Shown here one piece after another: positions 52,382 through 61,691 of a stretch of 64,000 nt of DNA. How positions within the stretch are numbered: position 1 is the stretch's first letter; each line of letters starts with the position of its first letter. Both the position numbers and the translations under genes were made by a program. Source of the stretch: Ideonella margarita (GTDB taxonomy: Bacteria > Pseudomonadota > Gammaproteobacteria > Burkholderiales > Burkholderiaceae_C); contig NZ_JBBUTI010000002.1 in NCBI RefSeq assembly GCF_038066635.1, positions 186,001 through 250,000 on the forward strand. Direction: 5' to 3'. Under the pieces are notes generated by a model. The model was not told where the DNA came from. It saw only the letters and a program-made list of their open reading frames with translations, and made no database searches.

Positions 52382-52627
52382 TCAGGGATTCACGACCTCA
52401 GCCACCACCAGCACATCGGGCCGGGCCGCCAGGGCCTCGCGCACGATGGGCAGCAGCTCATGGGTTTCGGGGGCCGCCAGCGCGTTGGCCAGACCGCGCC
52501 GCATGCGCGGCTCCCAGAACTTGCGGATGTGGTTGGCGATGCCGTCCAGCGCCTCGGCGCGGTCGGGCATGGCTTCAAAGAATTGGCCGATGCGGTTGGC
52601 CATGTGAACCAGGTTGGCAATGTCCAT
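52382..52627 (-). CDS. fdsD: Formate dehydrogenase delta subunit
   Basis: 81-residue accessory subunit of the NAD-dependent soluble formate dehydrogenase. Seen: 'ANLVHMANRIGQFFEAMPDRAEAL' and 'IANHIRKFWEPRMRRGL', the fixed family blocks. It is needed for full activity in related organisms and helps cofactor handling. Here it is the last gene of the fdsG-B-A-fdhD-D order on the minus strand, 12 bp after the fdhD stop. Confidence 0.95.
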   Translation of the reverse strand: MDIANLVHMANRIGQFFEAMPDRAEALDGIANHIRKFWEPRMRRGLANALAAPETHELLPIVREALAARPDVLVVAEVVNP

Positions 52628-52639
52628 GGGGTTCTCGGG

Positions 52640-53539
52640 TCAGGTGTTCAAGGCCGTGGGAGCGGCAGGCGCCGGTGCTGCCGCAGTGGCCTGGGCGGCC
52701 AAGCCCAGGCGCTCAGGATAGGTGTAGGCCACCAGGTCGTCGCCGCGCACGAAACCGGCCAGCAGCACGCCGGCTTCCAGCGCCACATCCACCGCCAGCG
52801 CGGTGGGGGCCGACACAGCCGCCAGCACGCCGATGCCGGCCATGGCCGCCTTCTGCACCATCTCGAAGCTGGCGCGGCTGGTGATGCAGGCAAAGCCCGG
52901 CGCTGCCGCCAGACCGCCCTCGACGGGCGTACACACGCCCTGCTGTACCAGGGCGCCGATGAGCTTGTCGAGCGCGTTGTGGCGCCCCACGTCTTCGCGC
53001 ACGCACAGCACCTCACCGGCTGGAGAGCACCAGGCGGCGGCATGCGTGGCGCCGGTGAGTTGCTGCAGGGCCTGCCAGGCACGCAGGCCTTGCTGCGCGC
53101 GCGCCAGTGCTTCGGGCAACACCTGCTGCGGCACTACAGCCGGCAAGGCCCGGCGAACCTGGGCCAGGCTGTCGGTGCCGCACAAGCCGCAACCGGTGCG
53201 GCCCGCCAGGGTGCGGCGCCGCTCAGCCAGCCGGTGCGCGCAGGCCGAAGCCACGGTCATGTGCAACTCGATGCCGGCGGGCACGGTCTGCACCTCCACG
53301 CCATACAACTCGGCGGGCCGCGCCAGCAAGCCTTCGGTCAGGCCGAAGCCCAGCGCGAACGCTTCCAGGTTGTCCGGCGTGGCCATCATCACCGCATGCG
53401 AAATGCCGTTGAGCACCAAGGCCACCGGCACCTCTTCAGCCAGCCAGTCCCGGGCCGCCGCAGCGCGCCCGCCGCGCACATGGCTCACCACCGCCTGGCG
53501 AACGCCCGGCGGCAGCGGCGGGTCGCCCAGCTCGCTCAC
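52640..53539 (-). CDS. fdhD: Formate dehydrogenase accessory sulfurtransferase
   Basis: Carries sulfur from a cysteine desulfurase to the molybdenum cofactor, which activates formate dehydrogenase. Also called fdsC. Seen: 299 residues, the Cys-x-x-Cys loop 'GRTGCGLCGTDSL', 'VREDVGRHNALDKLIG' and 'SRASFEMVQKAAMAG', all diagnostic of FdhD. GTG 53539 is used because it overlaps the fdsA stop (GTGA); the longer frame is an artefact inside fdsA. The usual N-terminal 'EEVPVALVLNGISHAVMM' is intact. Confidence 0.95.
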   Translation of the reverse strand: MSELGDPPLPPGVRQAVVSHVRGGRAAAARDWLAEEVPVALVLNGISHAVMMATPDNLEAFALGFGLTEGLLARPAELYGVEVQTVPAGIELHMTVASACAHRLAERRRTLAGRTGCGLCGTDSLAQVRRALPAVVPQQVLPEALARAQQGLRAWQALQQLTGATHAAAWCSPAGEVLCVREDVGRHNALDKLIGALVQQGVCTPVEGGLAAAPGFACITSRASFEMVQKAAMAGIGVLAAVSAPTALAVDVALEAGVLLAGFVRGDDLVAYTYPERLGLAAQATAAAPAPAAPTALNT

Positions 53540-56448
53540 CGGCCGCCCGCTTCCACCGGGTAGGTGGCCTGGGCCAGCAGGTCGAGCTGCTGGCGGTTGA
53601 AGTCGGCGTAGCCCTGCTGCCAACTGCTGGGCTGGCTGACCGGCATGACCTGCACCGCCGTCACCTTGTACTCCGGGCAATTGGTGGCCCAGTCGGACGA
53701 GTCGGTGGTGATGACGTTGGCCCCGCTCTCGGGGAAGTGGAAGGTGGTGTAGACCACGCCCGGCTGCATGCGCTCGCTGACCCGCGCGCGCAGCACCGTC
53801 TCGCCGGCCCGGCTTTGAATGCCGACCCAGTCGCCGTCCTTCACGCCGCGTTCTTCCGCGTCATGCGGATGCAGCTCGAGCAGGTCTTCGTCATGCCACT
53901 GGTTGTTGGGCGTGCGGCGGGTTTGCGCGCCCACGTTGTACTGGCTCAGGATGCGGCCGGTGGTGAGCAGCAGCGGGAAGCGGCGGGTCACCTTTTCATC
54001 GCTCGCCACATACTGCGTGACGAAGAACTTGCCCTTGCCGCGCACGAACTGCTCGCGGTGCATGATGGCCGTGCCGGCTTCGTCGGTGTTGCTGTTGCAG
54101 GGCCATTGCACGCTGCCCAGGCGCTCGATCTTGGCGTAGTTCACACCGGCAAAGCTCGGCGTGAGGGCGGCGATCTCCTGCATGATCTGCTCGGGGTGCT
54201 CGTAGTGCATGGGGTAGCCCAGCGCGGTGCTGAGGCGCGCAGTCACTTCCCAGTCGCCCAGGCCCGACATCGGCGGCATCACCTGACGCACGCGGCTGAT
54301 GCGGCGCTCGGCATTGGTGAAGGTGCCGTCCTTCTCCAGGAACGACGAGCCCGGCAGGAAGACATGCGCGTACTTCGCGGTTTCGTTCAGGAAGATGTCT
54401 TGCACCACGATGCAGTCCATCTTCTCGAGCGCCGCCGCCACATGCTGGGTGTTGGGGTCACTCTGGACGATGTCTTCGCCCTGGCAATACAAGCCGCGGA
54501 AGCTGCCGTCGAGGGCGGCCTCGAACATGTTGGGAATGCGCAGGCCGGGCTCGGGGCTGAGCGTCACGCCCCAGGCGGCTTCGAACTGGCCACGCACGGT
54601 GCTGTCGCTGATGTGGCGATAGCCCGGCAGCTCGTGCGGGAAGCTTCCCATGTCACAGCTGCCCTGCACATTGTTCTGGCCGCGCAGCGGGTTCACGCCC
54701 ACGCCTTCGCGGCCGACCATGCCGCAGGCCATCGCCAGATTGGCAATGCCCATCACCATGGTGGAGCCCTGCGCATGCTCGGTCACGCCCAGGCCGTAGT
54801 AGATGGCCGAGTTCGGGCCGGCGGCGTACAGCCGCGCAGCGGCACGCACCTCGGCCGCTGGCACGCCGGTCACGGCCTCGAAGGCCTCGGGCGAGTTCTC
54901 CGGCCGGGACACAAAAGCGCGCCAGTCATTGAAGCTCTTGGTCTCGCAACGCTCGGCCACATAGGCCTCGTTCACCAGGCCTTCGGTCACCACCACATGG
55001 GCCATGGCGGTGATCACGGCCACGTTGGTGCCGGGCTTGAGTGCCAGGTGGTGATCGGCGCGCACATGCGGCGACTTCACCAGGTCGATGCGACGAGGAT
55101 CGACCACCACCAGCCGCGCCTTGCCGGCCACGCTGCCGTCGCTGCGCAGGCGACGCTTCATGCGGGAGGCGAACACCGGGTGGGCATCGGTCGGGTTGGC
55201 GCCGATGACGACGATCACATCGGCCTGCTCGACGCTCTTGAAGGTTTGTGTGCCGGCCGAGGTGCCGAAGGTCTGGCCCATGCCGTAGCCGGTGGGGCTG
55301 TGGCAGACGCGGGCGCAGGTGTCGACGTTGTTGGTGTTGAAGGCGGCGCGGATCAGCTTCTGGACCAGGTACACCTCTTCGTTGGTGCAGCGGCTGGAGG
55401 TAATGCCGCCCACCGAATCCTTGCCGTACTGCGCCTGGATGGCCTTGAAGCGGCCGGCCGCAAAGCCGATGGCCTCGTCCCAGCTCACCTCGCGCCAAGG
55501 GTCGGTGATGCGCTCGCGGATCATCGGCGTGGTGATGCGGTCAGCGTGGGTGGCATAGCCCCAGGCGAAGCGGCCCTTGACACAGCTGTGGCCCTCGTTG
55601 GCCTTGCCGTCCTTCCACGGCACCATGCGCACCACCGTGTTGCCCTTCATCTCGGCCTTGAAGCCGCAGCCCACGCCGCAGTAGGCGCAGGTGGTGATGA
55701 CGCTGTGCTCGGGCTGGCCGAGCTCGATCACGCTCTTCTCCTGCAGCGTGGCGGTGGGGCAGGCCTCGACGCAGGCGCCGCAGCTCACGCACTCGCTGTC
55801 CATGAACGACTGGCTTTGGCCCGGCGACACCCGGCTCTCGAAACCGCGGCCCGAGATGGTGAGCGCGAAGGTGCCCTGCGTTTCTTCGCAGGCCCGCACA
55901 CAGCGGTTGCAGACGATGCACTTCGATGCGTCGTAGGTGAAGTACGGGTTGGACTCGTCCTTCTCCGCATCGCAGTGGTGGGCGCCCGAGACACCATCAA
56001 CTTCCTTGCCGGCCACGCCGTAGCGCACATTGCGCAGGCCGGTCACGCCGGCCATGTCCTGCAGCTCGCAGTTGCCGTTGGCGCTGCAGGTCAGGCAGTC
56101 GAGCGGGTGGTCAGAGATGTAGAGCTCCATCACGCCCTTGCGCAGCTCCTGCAGGCGCGGCGTCTGGGTGTGCACCACCATGCCGTTGTCGGCCGGGGTG
56201 GTGCAGCTGGCCGGAAAGCCCTTGCGGCCGTCGATCTCCACCAGGCACAGCCGGCAGGAGCCAAAGGGCTCCAGGCTGTCGGTGGCGCACAGCTTGGGCA
56301 CGCGGATGCCCGCATCCACGGCGGCACGCATCAGCGACGTGCCCTTGGGCACCGTCACCGGGTAGCCGTCGATCTTCAGGGTGACGGTCTCGGCGGCCTC
56401 ACGGGCCGGGGTGCCGAAATCAATGTCCTGCTTCAGGTGGTCCAACAT
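53536..56448 (-). CDS. fdsA: NAD-dependent formate dehydrogenase alpha subunit
   Basis: 970-residue catalytic subunit that oxidises formate to CO2 at a molybdenum bis-MGD centre. Seen: an N-terminal [2Fe-2S] domain ('CATDSLEPFGSCRLCLVEIDG'), a His-ligated [4Fe-4S] of the NuoG type ('HPLDCLTCSANGNCELQ'), two ferredoxin-type Cys sets ('CIVCNRCVRAC', 'CVSCGACVEAC'), and the FdhF-like [4Fe-4S] 'CAYCGVGC'. The molybdenum ligand is Cys382 in 'DTCARVCHSPT', followed by the catalytic neighbour His. ATG 56448 has AGGAGA upstream. The Cys rather than SeCys ligand matches Burkholderiales FdsA. Its maturation needs mobA and fdhD, both present. Confidence 0.97.
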   Translation of the reverse strand: MLDHLKQDIDFGTPAREAAETVTLKIDGYPVTVPKGTSLMRAAVDAGIRVPKLCATDSLEPFGSCRLCLVEIDGRKGFPASCTTPADNGMVVHTQTPRLQELRKGVMELYISDHPLDCLTCSANGNCELQDMAGVTGLRNVRYGVAGKEVDGVSGAHHCDAEKDESNPYFTYDASKCIVCNRCVRACEETQGTFALTISGRGFESRVSPGQSQSFMDSECVSCGACVEACPTATLQEKSVIELGQPEHSVITTCAYCGVGCGFKAEMKGNTVVRMVPWKDGKANEGHSCVKGRFAWGYATHADRITTPMIRERITDPWREVSWDEAIGFAAGRFKAIQAQYGKDSVGGITSSRCTNEEVYLVQKLIRAAFNTNNVDTCARVCHSPTGYGMGQTFGTSAGTQTFKSVEQADVIVVIGANPTDAHPVFASRMKRRLRSDGSVAGKARLVVVDPRRIDLVKSPHVRADHHLALKPGTNVAVITAMAHVVVTEGLVNEAYVAERCETKSFNDWRAFVSRPENSPEAFEAVTGVPAAEVRAAARLYAAGPNSAIYYGLGVTEHAQGSTMVMGIANLAMACGMVGREGVGVNPLRGQNNVQGSCDMGSFPHELPGYRHISDSTVRGQFEAAWGVTLSPEPGLRIPNMFEAALDGSFRGLYCQGEDIVQSDPNTQHVAAALEKMDCIVVQDIFLNETAKYAHVFLPGSSFLEKDGTFTNAERRISRVRQVMPPMSGLGDWEVTARLSTALGYPMHYEHPEQIMQEIAALTPSFAGVNYAKIERLGSVQWPCNSNTDEAGTAIMHREQFVRGKGKFFVTQYVASDEKVTRRFPLLLTTGRILSQYNVGAQTRRTPNNQWHDEDLLELHPHDAEERGVKDGDWVGIQSRAGETVLRARVSERMQPGVVYTTFHFPESGANVITTDSSDWATNCPEYKVTAVQVMPVSQPSSWQQGYADFNRQQLDLLAQATYPVEAGGR

Positions 56449-56459
56449 GGCGGGTCTCC

Positions 56460-58040
56460 TCAGGCGGTCGCCGCCGGGGCGGTGGAGGTGGTGGGTGAGT
56501 TGGTGGGCAGGCCGAAATCTTCGGGATAGTGAGTCAGCGCCGACAGCACCGGATAGGGCGTCATGCCGCCCATCGCGCACAGGCTGCCGTGCATCATCGT
56601 GTCGCACAGGTCGCGCAGCAAGTGCACCTGCTGCGCCTTGTTGGGGCCATGGGCGATGCGGTCGATCACCTCCACGCCGCGGGTGGAGCCGATGCGGCAG
56701 GGTGTGCACTTGCCACAGCTCTCCAGCGCGCAGAACTCCATCGCGTAGCGGGCCAGGCCGGCCATGTTGGCCGTGTCGTCATGCACCACGATGCCGCCGT
56801 GGCCCACCACCGCGCCCATCGCGGCGTAGGCTTCGTAGTCGAGCGGCACGTCCCACTGCGATTCAGGGATGTAGGCGCCCAGCGGCCCACCCACCTGCAC
56901 CGCCTTCACCGGCCGGCCACTGCGGGTGCCGCCGCCAAAACCGTAGATCAGCTCGCGCAGCGTCAGACCGAAGGCCTTTTCCACCAGGCCGCCCTGACGG
57001 ATGTTGCCGGCCAGCTGGAACGGCAGCGTGCCGTGCGAACGGCCGACGCCGTAGTCGCGGTAGGCCTGCGCCCCGCGCGCCAGGATGATGGGCACGGTGG
57101 CCAGGGTGATGACGTTGTTGATGACGGTGGGCAAGCCGAACAGGCCCTCAATGGCTGGCAGCGGCGGCTTGGCGCGCACGATGCCGCGCTTGCCCTCGAT
57201 GCTTTCAAGCATCGCGGTTTCTTCACCGCACACATAGGCGCCTGCGGCCTTGCGCACTTCCAGCTCGAAGCTGCGGCCACTGCCCAGCACGTTGGCACCG
57301 AGAAAGCCGGCCTCGCGGGCCAGCACGATGGCCTGGGTCATCGTGGCCACCGCGTGCGGGTACTCGCTGCGGATGTAGACATAGCCTTGCGTGGCGCCCA
57401 CGGCCAGCGCGGCAATCAACATGCCTTCGATCAGCATGAAGGGATCCCCCTCCATGGTCATGCGGTCCGAGTAGGTGCCGGAGTCGCCTTCGTCGGCATT
57501 GCAGACCACAACCTTCTGCGGCGCCATCGCGCCCGCCACGGTCTGCCATTTGATGCCGGCCGGGAAGGCCGCACCGCCCCGGCCGCGCAGGCCCGAGTGC
57601 GTCACTTCCGCCAGCAGCTCGGTGGCCGACAGGGTCAGCGCGCGGCGCAGGCCGGCCCAGCCTTCATGGGCTTCGTAATCTGCCAGCGAGAGGGGATCGG
57701 TCACGCCCATGCGACGGAAGGTCAGGCGCTCCTGCAGCGCGAGGAAAGGGATCTGCTCGGTCACGCCCAGCCGCAAGGCGTGCGCCGCGCCCTGCAGCAC
57801 GCCGGCGTCCAGCAAGCCCGGCACGTCCTCGGGGGTGAGCGGCCCGTAGGCGATGCGGCCCTCGGGCGTGGCCACCTCCAGCAGCGGCTCCAGCCAGAAC
57901 ATTCCACGTGAGCTGTTGCGCACCAGCTTGATGGCCAGTCCGCGCTGGCTGCATTGCGCCAGCAATTCCAGCGCGACGTCGTCGGCGCCTGCGGCCAGGG
58001 CCGCGGAGTCGCGCGGCAGGTAGAGCGTCACGGCGCTCAT
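56460..58040 (-). CDS. fdsB: NAD-dependent formate dehydrogenase beta subunit
   Basis: 526-residue diaphorase subunit carrying FMN, the NAD site and a [4Fe-4S] cluster. Seen: an N-terminal thioredoxin-like part, the FMN/NAD Gly-rich 'GLRGRGGAAFPAGIKW', 'NADEGDSGTYSDRMTMEGDP', 'GAGAYVCGEETA'-type region ('KAAGAYVCGEETAMLESIEG') and the cluster loop 'ESCGKCTPCRIGSTRG'. Order and overlap (4 bp with fdsG; 11 bp before fdsA) mark one operon. Electrons pass from FdsA through its clusters to NAD+. Confidence 0.97.
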   Translation of the reverse strand: MSAVTLYLPRDSAALAAGADDVALELLAQCSQRGLAIKLVRNSSRGMFWLEPLLEVATPEGRIAYGPLTPEDVPGLLDAGVLQGAAHALRLGVTEQIPFLALQERLTFRRMGVTDPLSLADYEAHEGWAGLRRALTLSATELLAEVTHSGLRGRGGAAFPAGIKWQTVAGAMAPQKVVVCNADEGDSGTYSDRMTMEGDPFMLIEGMLIAALAVGATQGYVYIRSEYPHAVATMTQAIVLAREAGFLGANVLGSGRSFELEVRKAAGAYVCGEETAMLESIEGKRGIVRAKPPLPAIEGLFGLPTVINNVITLATVPIILARGAQAYRDYGVGRSHGTLPFQLAGNIRQGGLVEKAFGLTLRELIYGFGGGTRSGRPVKAVQVGGPLGAYIPESQWDVPLDYEAYAAMGAVVGHGGIVVHDDTANMAGLARYAMEFCALESCGKCTPCRIGSTRGVEVIDRIAHGPNKAQQVHLLRDLCDTMMHGSLCAMGGMTPYPVLSALTHYPEDFGLPTNSPTTSTAPAATA

Positions 58041-58546
58041 GGCTGCACCGCCATGTCGCTCACCAGGCGAGCCAGTCGCTCGGGTGTGACCCGCGCATGC
58101 ACCCGGTCATTGATCTGGATGGCTGGCGACGAGGCGCACAAGCCCAGGCAGTACACCGGCTCCAGCGACACGGCGCCGTCAGCGCGGGTGGCGTGTGGCG
58201 CGCAGCCCAGCAGCCGCTCGGCCTGAGCCATCAAGGCCTCCGAGCCGCAGGCCTGGCAGGCCTCTGCGCGGCACACCTGGACCACCTGTCGACCCGGCGG
58301 GGTGCTGCGGAAGAAGTGGTAATAACTGATGACGCCATGCACTTCGGCGCGCGACAGGCCCAGCCCTTCGGAGATCAGCGGCACGCTGTCGGCGGGCACG
58401 TAGCCGAGCGCGTCCTGCACGTCATGCAGCAGCGGCAGCAAGGCGCCGGGGCGCTGCGCATGCCGCGCCAGCAGCGTGGCCATCAGGGCCGGCAGCTCAG
58501 GCAGGCCGCACGAGGGCGGTGTCACGGGGGTTGGCAGAGACATCAT
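58037..58546 (-). CDS. fdsG: NAD-dependent formate dehydrogenase gamma subunit
   Basis: 169-residue NuoE-like subunit with a [2Fe-2S] cluster. Seen: the four-Cys pattern 'CRAEACQACGSE' and, 35 residues on, 'PVYCLGLCASSPAI'. The typical 'LLPLLHDVQDALGYVPADSVPLISEGLGLS' region precedes it. Start ATG 58546 is immediately followed by a second ATG (58543), so either may be used. First gene of the fds operon; a CAATATGC sequence lies ~90 bp upstream. Overlaps fdsB by 4 bp (ATGA). Confidence 0.95.
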   Translation of the reverse strand: MMSLPTPVTPPSCGLPELPALMATLLARHAQRPGALLPLLHDVQDALGYVPADSVPLISEGLGLSRAEVHGVISYYHFFRSTPPGRQVVQVCRAEACQACGSEALMAQAERLLGCAPHATRADGAVSLEPVYCLGLCASSPAIQINDRVHARVTPERLARLVSDMAVQP

Positions 58547-58703
58547 CAGCTTTCGTTTCAATGCGACGGACACAGAAGGCCCGGGCACAGGCAGGGCAAG
58601 CGTCCGCGACTGTAGGCAAGCGCTTGGCCGTCCACAATATGCGCCGGTTGGCGCTGCGCATGTGCCCTGCGCCGCATAAAAGGTTTACCCGTAGGCTTCG
58701 GCG

Positions 58704-58740
58704 GAAAAAAGGGGCCTTCGAACGTGCGTCGAAGGCCCCT
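58704..58740 (-). terminator. Rho-independent terminator of the OFA transporter gene
   Basis: Perfect 11-bp stem GGGGCCTTCGA/TCGAAGGCCCC with a 7-nt loop. On the minus strand it runs into a T-run (complement of AAAAAA at 58705-58710), 28 bp after the transporter stop. Confidence 0.92.
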
Positions 58741-58767
58741 TCCGCTTTCAGTCACACCGAGTCAGGC

Positions 58768-60450
58768 TCAGTGGAAGAACTTGGCCACGCTCAGGCCGGT
58801 GCGGTAAACGCCCCAGGCCATCGGCAGGCCCACGGCCAGCCAGCCCAGCACCACCAGCAAAGCCGGCGTGGCTGAGCCACCGCCCGCACCCGCACCCACT
58901 TCAGCCGCCGCTGCGCGCTCATGTGCCAGGCGCTTTTCCTCGGCCAGCTCGGACGCGCTCATGAAGTGCCTGGCGGCCACCGGACGGATCATCAGGTTGG
59001 CGATCAGGCCGATCACCAGCATGCCCACCAGGATGTACATGGTCTGGTTGTAGACCTGCTCACGCGGAATGCCCAAGCCCAGCTGGTAGTCACGCATGTA
59101 GCCCACCACCACCGGGCCGAGCACGCCGGCCGTGGCCCAGGCGGTCAGCAGGCGACCGTGGATGGCGCCCACCATCTGCGTGCCGAACAGGTCAGCCAGG
59201 TAAGCCGGCACGGTGGCAAAACCGCCGCCATACATGCTCAGGATGACGCAAGCCGCACCGACGAACAGCAGCTGGTTGCCCGCTGCAGCGCTGGCCGGCA
59301 TGCTGGCGTACATCACGCCACCCAGCACGAAGAAGATCGCGTAGGTCAGCTTGCGGCCGAGCTTGTCAGACAGGCTGGCCCAGAAGAAACGGCCACCGAT
59401 GTTGAACAGGCTCAGCAGTGCGGTGAAACCTGCCGCCACACCGGCGATGGCCGTGAGCTGGGTCTTGTCGAGCGCACCGAAACGCGCACCTTCGCCGCTC
59501 AGGCCGATCAGGCTGCCGCCGAAGATTTCCTGCAGCATCGGGCTCGCCATGCCGATCACGCCGATGCCGGCGGACACGTTCATGCACAGCACCACCCACA
59601 CCAGCCAGAACTGCGGAATGCCCCACACCTTGCGCACATGCACATGGCCCTGGGTGATCATGGCGTTGGACGCCTGCACGGCCGGCGGGGTCCAGCCTTC
59701 AGGCTTCCAGCCGGTGGCCGGCACGCGGTAGGCCAGCGCGCCACCCATCATGAAGACGAAGTACACCAGCGCCATCACGACGAAGGTGGAGGCCACACCC
59801 ACATCGGTCGGGGTGGCGAAGTGCTTCATCAGCTCGGCGGCCATCGGCGAGCCGATCATCGCGCCGCCGCCGAAGCCCATGATGGCCATGCCGGTGGCCA
59901 TGCCCCGCTTGTCCGGGAACCACTTGATCAGCGTGCTGACCGGCGAGATGTAGCCCAGGCCCAGCCCGATGCCACCGATCACGCCAGAGCCCAGCAGCAT
60001 CATCCAGAACTGATGCTGCGCCACGCCGACCGCCGAGATCAGCATGCCGCCACACCAGCACACCGCGCTGACCACACCGGCCTTGCGCGGGCCGGCACGT
60101 TCCAGCCAGCCGCCCCAGATGGCGGCCGAGCTGCCGAGCAGCACGAAGAACAGCGTGTACATCCACTGCAGCGTCGAGATCTTCCAGTCACAGGTGGTGA
60201 CAAAAAGTTCCTGCAGCAATCCGACTTCCGGGCCGCACTTGATCGACTCCTTGATGCCCAGGGCCTTGGACAGCGGCAGCCAGAACACGGAAAAACCGTA
60301 GGCCATGCCGATGCACAGGTGAATCGCCAGCGCAGCCGGTGGCACCAGCCAGCGGTTGAAGCCGGGGGCGGCGATGATGCGCTCCTTCGATAGAAAGCCT
60401 GTCTCGGCGGTAGCGCCTGACAGCGCGCCGTTGGCCTGGGCAGTGGACAT
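58768..60450 (-). CDS. OFA-family MFS transporter (oxalate/formate antiporter type)
   Basis: 560-residue transporter with about 12 membrane helices. Seen: the OFA opening 'FNRWLVPPAALAIHLCIGMAYGFSVFWLPL', the 'ISPVSTLIKWFPDKRGMATGMAIMGFGGGAMIGSP' signature and 'GAIHGRLLTAWATAGVLGPV'. The insert around residues 50-75 with 'KCGPEVGLLQELFVTTCDWK' has a Cys pair, unusual for the family. OFA proteins exchange oxalate, formate or related acids; the neighbour fds operon makes formate or oxalate plausible. Divergent from the regulator gene with 160 bp between starts. Confidence 0.87.
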   Translation of the reverse strand: MSTAQANGALSGATAETGFLSKERIIAAPGFNRWLVPPAALAIHLCIGMAYGFSVFWLPLSKALGIKESIKCGPEVGLLQELFVTTCDWKISTLQWMYTLFFVLLGSSAAIWGGWLERAGPRKAGVVSAVCWCGGMLISAVGVAQHQFWMMLLGSGVIGGIGLGLGYISPVSTLIKWFPDKRGMATGMAIMGFGGGAMIGSPMAAELMKHFATPTDVGVASTFVVMALVYFVFMMGGALAYRVPATGWKPEGWTPPAVQASNAMITQGHVHVRKVWGIPQFWLVWVVLCMNVSAGIGVIGMASPMLQEIFGGSLIGLSGEGARFGALDKTQLTAIAGVAAGFTALLSLFNIGGRFFWASLSDKLGRKLTYAIFFVLGGVMYASMPASAAAGNQLLFVGAACVILSMYGGGFATVPAYLADLFGTQMVGAIHGRLLTAWATAGVLGPVVVGYMRDYQLGLGIPREQVYNQTMYILVGMLVIGLIANLMIRPVAARHFMSASELAEEKRLAHERAAAAEVGAGAGGGSATPALLVVLGWLAVGLPMAWGVYRTGLSVAKFFH

Positions 60451-60506
60451 TCAAACTCCTCAAGATTTGGTATGAAGGCTGGCTTGTGGCCAGCTCGCGC
60501 ACATAC

Positions 60507-60529
60507 AGTGAGCGGATCGCATGCTCGCT
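60507..60529. promoter_or_regulatory. Possible operator between transporter and regulator
   Basis: Inverted half-sites AGTGAGC and GCTCGCT separated by 9 bp, in the 160-bp divergent region. Six of seven positions pair. An unverified candidate for the regulator's own site. Confidence 0.25.
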
Positions 60530-60610
60530 GCAACGCGGGCCCGCCGCAATATGCAAGGCTTTGCAGGTGGCTCTCCACACAACACTGCGCTTTCCCTTGG
60601 GGAAAACGAC

Positions 60611-61687
60611 ATGAAACGCATCTCCATCAAACCCGTCTGGACGCTGCTCGACACCGACGGCAACGCCCTGCCGCCGCGCCTGCTTGAATTGCTCGTGCAG
60701 GTGCAGGCGCACGGCAGCCTGCTGGCGGCCTGCCAGCACCTGGGCCTGTCGTACCGCCATGCCTGGGACCTGGTTCGCCAGGGCGAAGCGCACTTCAACG
60801 CGGCCCTGCTGCACATGGCCCGCGGCAAGGGCTCGACGCTGTCGGCGCTGGGCGAAAAACTGGTCTGGGCTGACCACCGCATCAGCGCCCGGCTCAAGCC
60901 GGTGCTGGATTCATTGGCGTCAGAGCTGGCCGTCGAGATCCACCGCGCCGTCGTGGGTGAGCCCATCGCGCTGCGCGTGCAGGCGAGCCACGGCTACGCC
61001 ATCGCCCACCTGCTCGACCAGCTCGTGGCCGGCGGCATGGCGGTGGAGCGCAAGTACGGCAGCAGCATCGAGGCCGTGGCCGCGCTGCGCGACGGGGCCT
61101 GCGACGCCGCCGGCCTGCACCTGCCGATCGGCCCGCTGCAGGCCGGCGTGCTGGCGCACTACCAGACCTGGCTGCAAGACCGCGACGTGGTGGTGGTGGA
61201 CATCGCCACCCGCCGTCAGGGCCTGATGGTGGCACCGGGCAACCCCTGCAAGATTTATGAGCTGCGCGACCTGCTGCGCAGCGATGTGCGCTTCATCAAT
61301 CGCCAGGCGGGCTCCGGCACGCGCTTCCTGATCGAGCAGCTGCTGCAGGCCCAAGGCCTGGCTCACGACCTGATCCCGGGCTTCGAGCAAGGCGAGTTCA
61401 CCCACGCCGCCGTGGCTGCCTACGTGGCCAGTGGCATGGCCGACGTGGGCTTCGGCCTGGAAACCCCGGCGCGCCAGTTCAAGCTGGATTTCCTGCCACT
61501 GGCCCATGAGCGCTACTTCCTGCTGACCCATGCCGACACACTGGCGCAGGCACCGATGCAGGCGCTGCTCGCGGCCCTGCAGCAGCCCGAGCTGCGCGAC
61601 GCCATCCATGCCCTGCCCGGCTACCAGACCACAGATGCCGGCCGCGTGACGCCACTGGCGCAGGCCTTCATGACCAGCGCGGAGTGA
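60611..61687 (+). CDS. ModE-like HTH regulator with periplasmic-binding-type effector domain
   Basis: 358-residue transcription factor. Seen: an N-terminal winged-helix of the ModE/LysR kind ('VQAHGSLLAACQHLGLSYRHAWDLV', residues 36-60), then a substrate-binding-protein-like domain (about 115-350). That domain has 'LRVQASHGYAIAHLLDQLVAGGMAVERK', 'VDIATRRQGLMVAPGNPCKI' and 'NRQAGSGTRFLIEQLL'. The second half resembles the PBP-like domain of molybdate-type sensors and FdhD-linked regulators. There is no Mop domain. It probably senses a small oxyanion or formate-related signal and controls the fds/OFA genes (inference from position). ATG 60611 is followed closely by the FAD oxidoreductase gene. 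Confidence 0.82.
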   Translation: MKRISIKPVWTLLDTDGNALPPRLLELLVQVQAHGSLLAACQHLGLSYRHAWDLVRQGEAHFNAALLHMARGKGSTLSALGEKLVWADHRISARLKPVLDSLASELAVEIHRAVVGEPIALRVQASHGYAIAHLLDQLVAGGMAVERKYGSSIEAVAALRDGACDAAGLHLPIGPLQAGVLAHYQTWLQDRDVVVVDIATRRQGLMVAPGNPCKIYELRDLLRSDVRFINRQAGSGTRFLIEQLLQAQGLAHDLIPGFEQGEFTHAAVAAYVASGMADVGFGLETPARQFKLDFLPLAHERYFLLTHADTLAQAPMQALLAALQQPELRDAIHALPGYQTTDAGRVTPLAQAFMTSAE

Positions 61688-61691
61688 GCTG

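Noticed and set aside
53737..56529. 930-codon frame antisense to fdsA
   Set aside because: Same GC effect; His/Ala/Gly-rich translation without motifs, while fdsA shows all cluster and molybdenum motifs.
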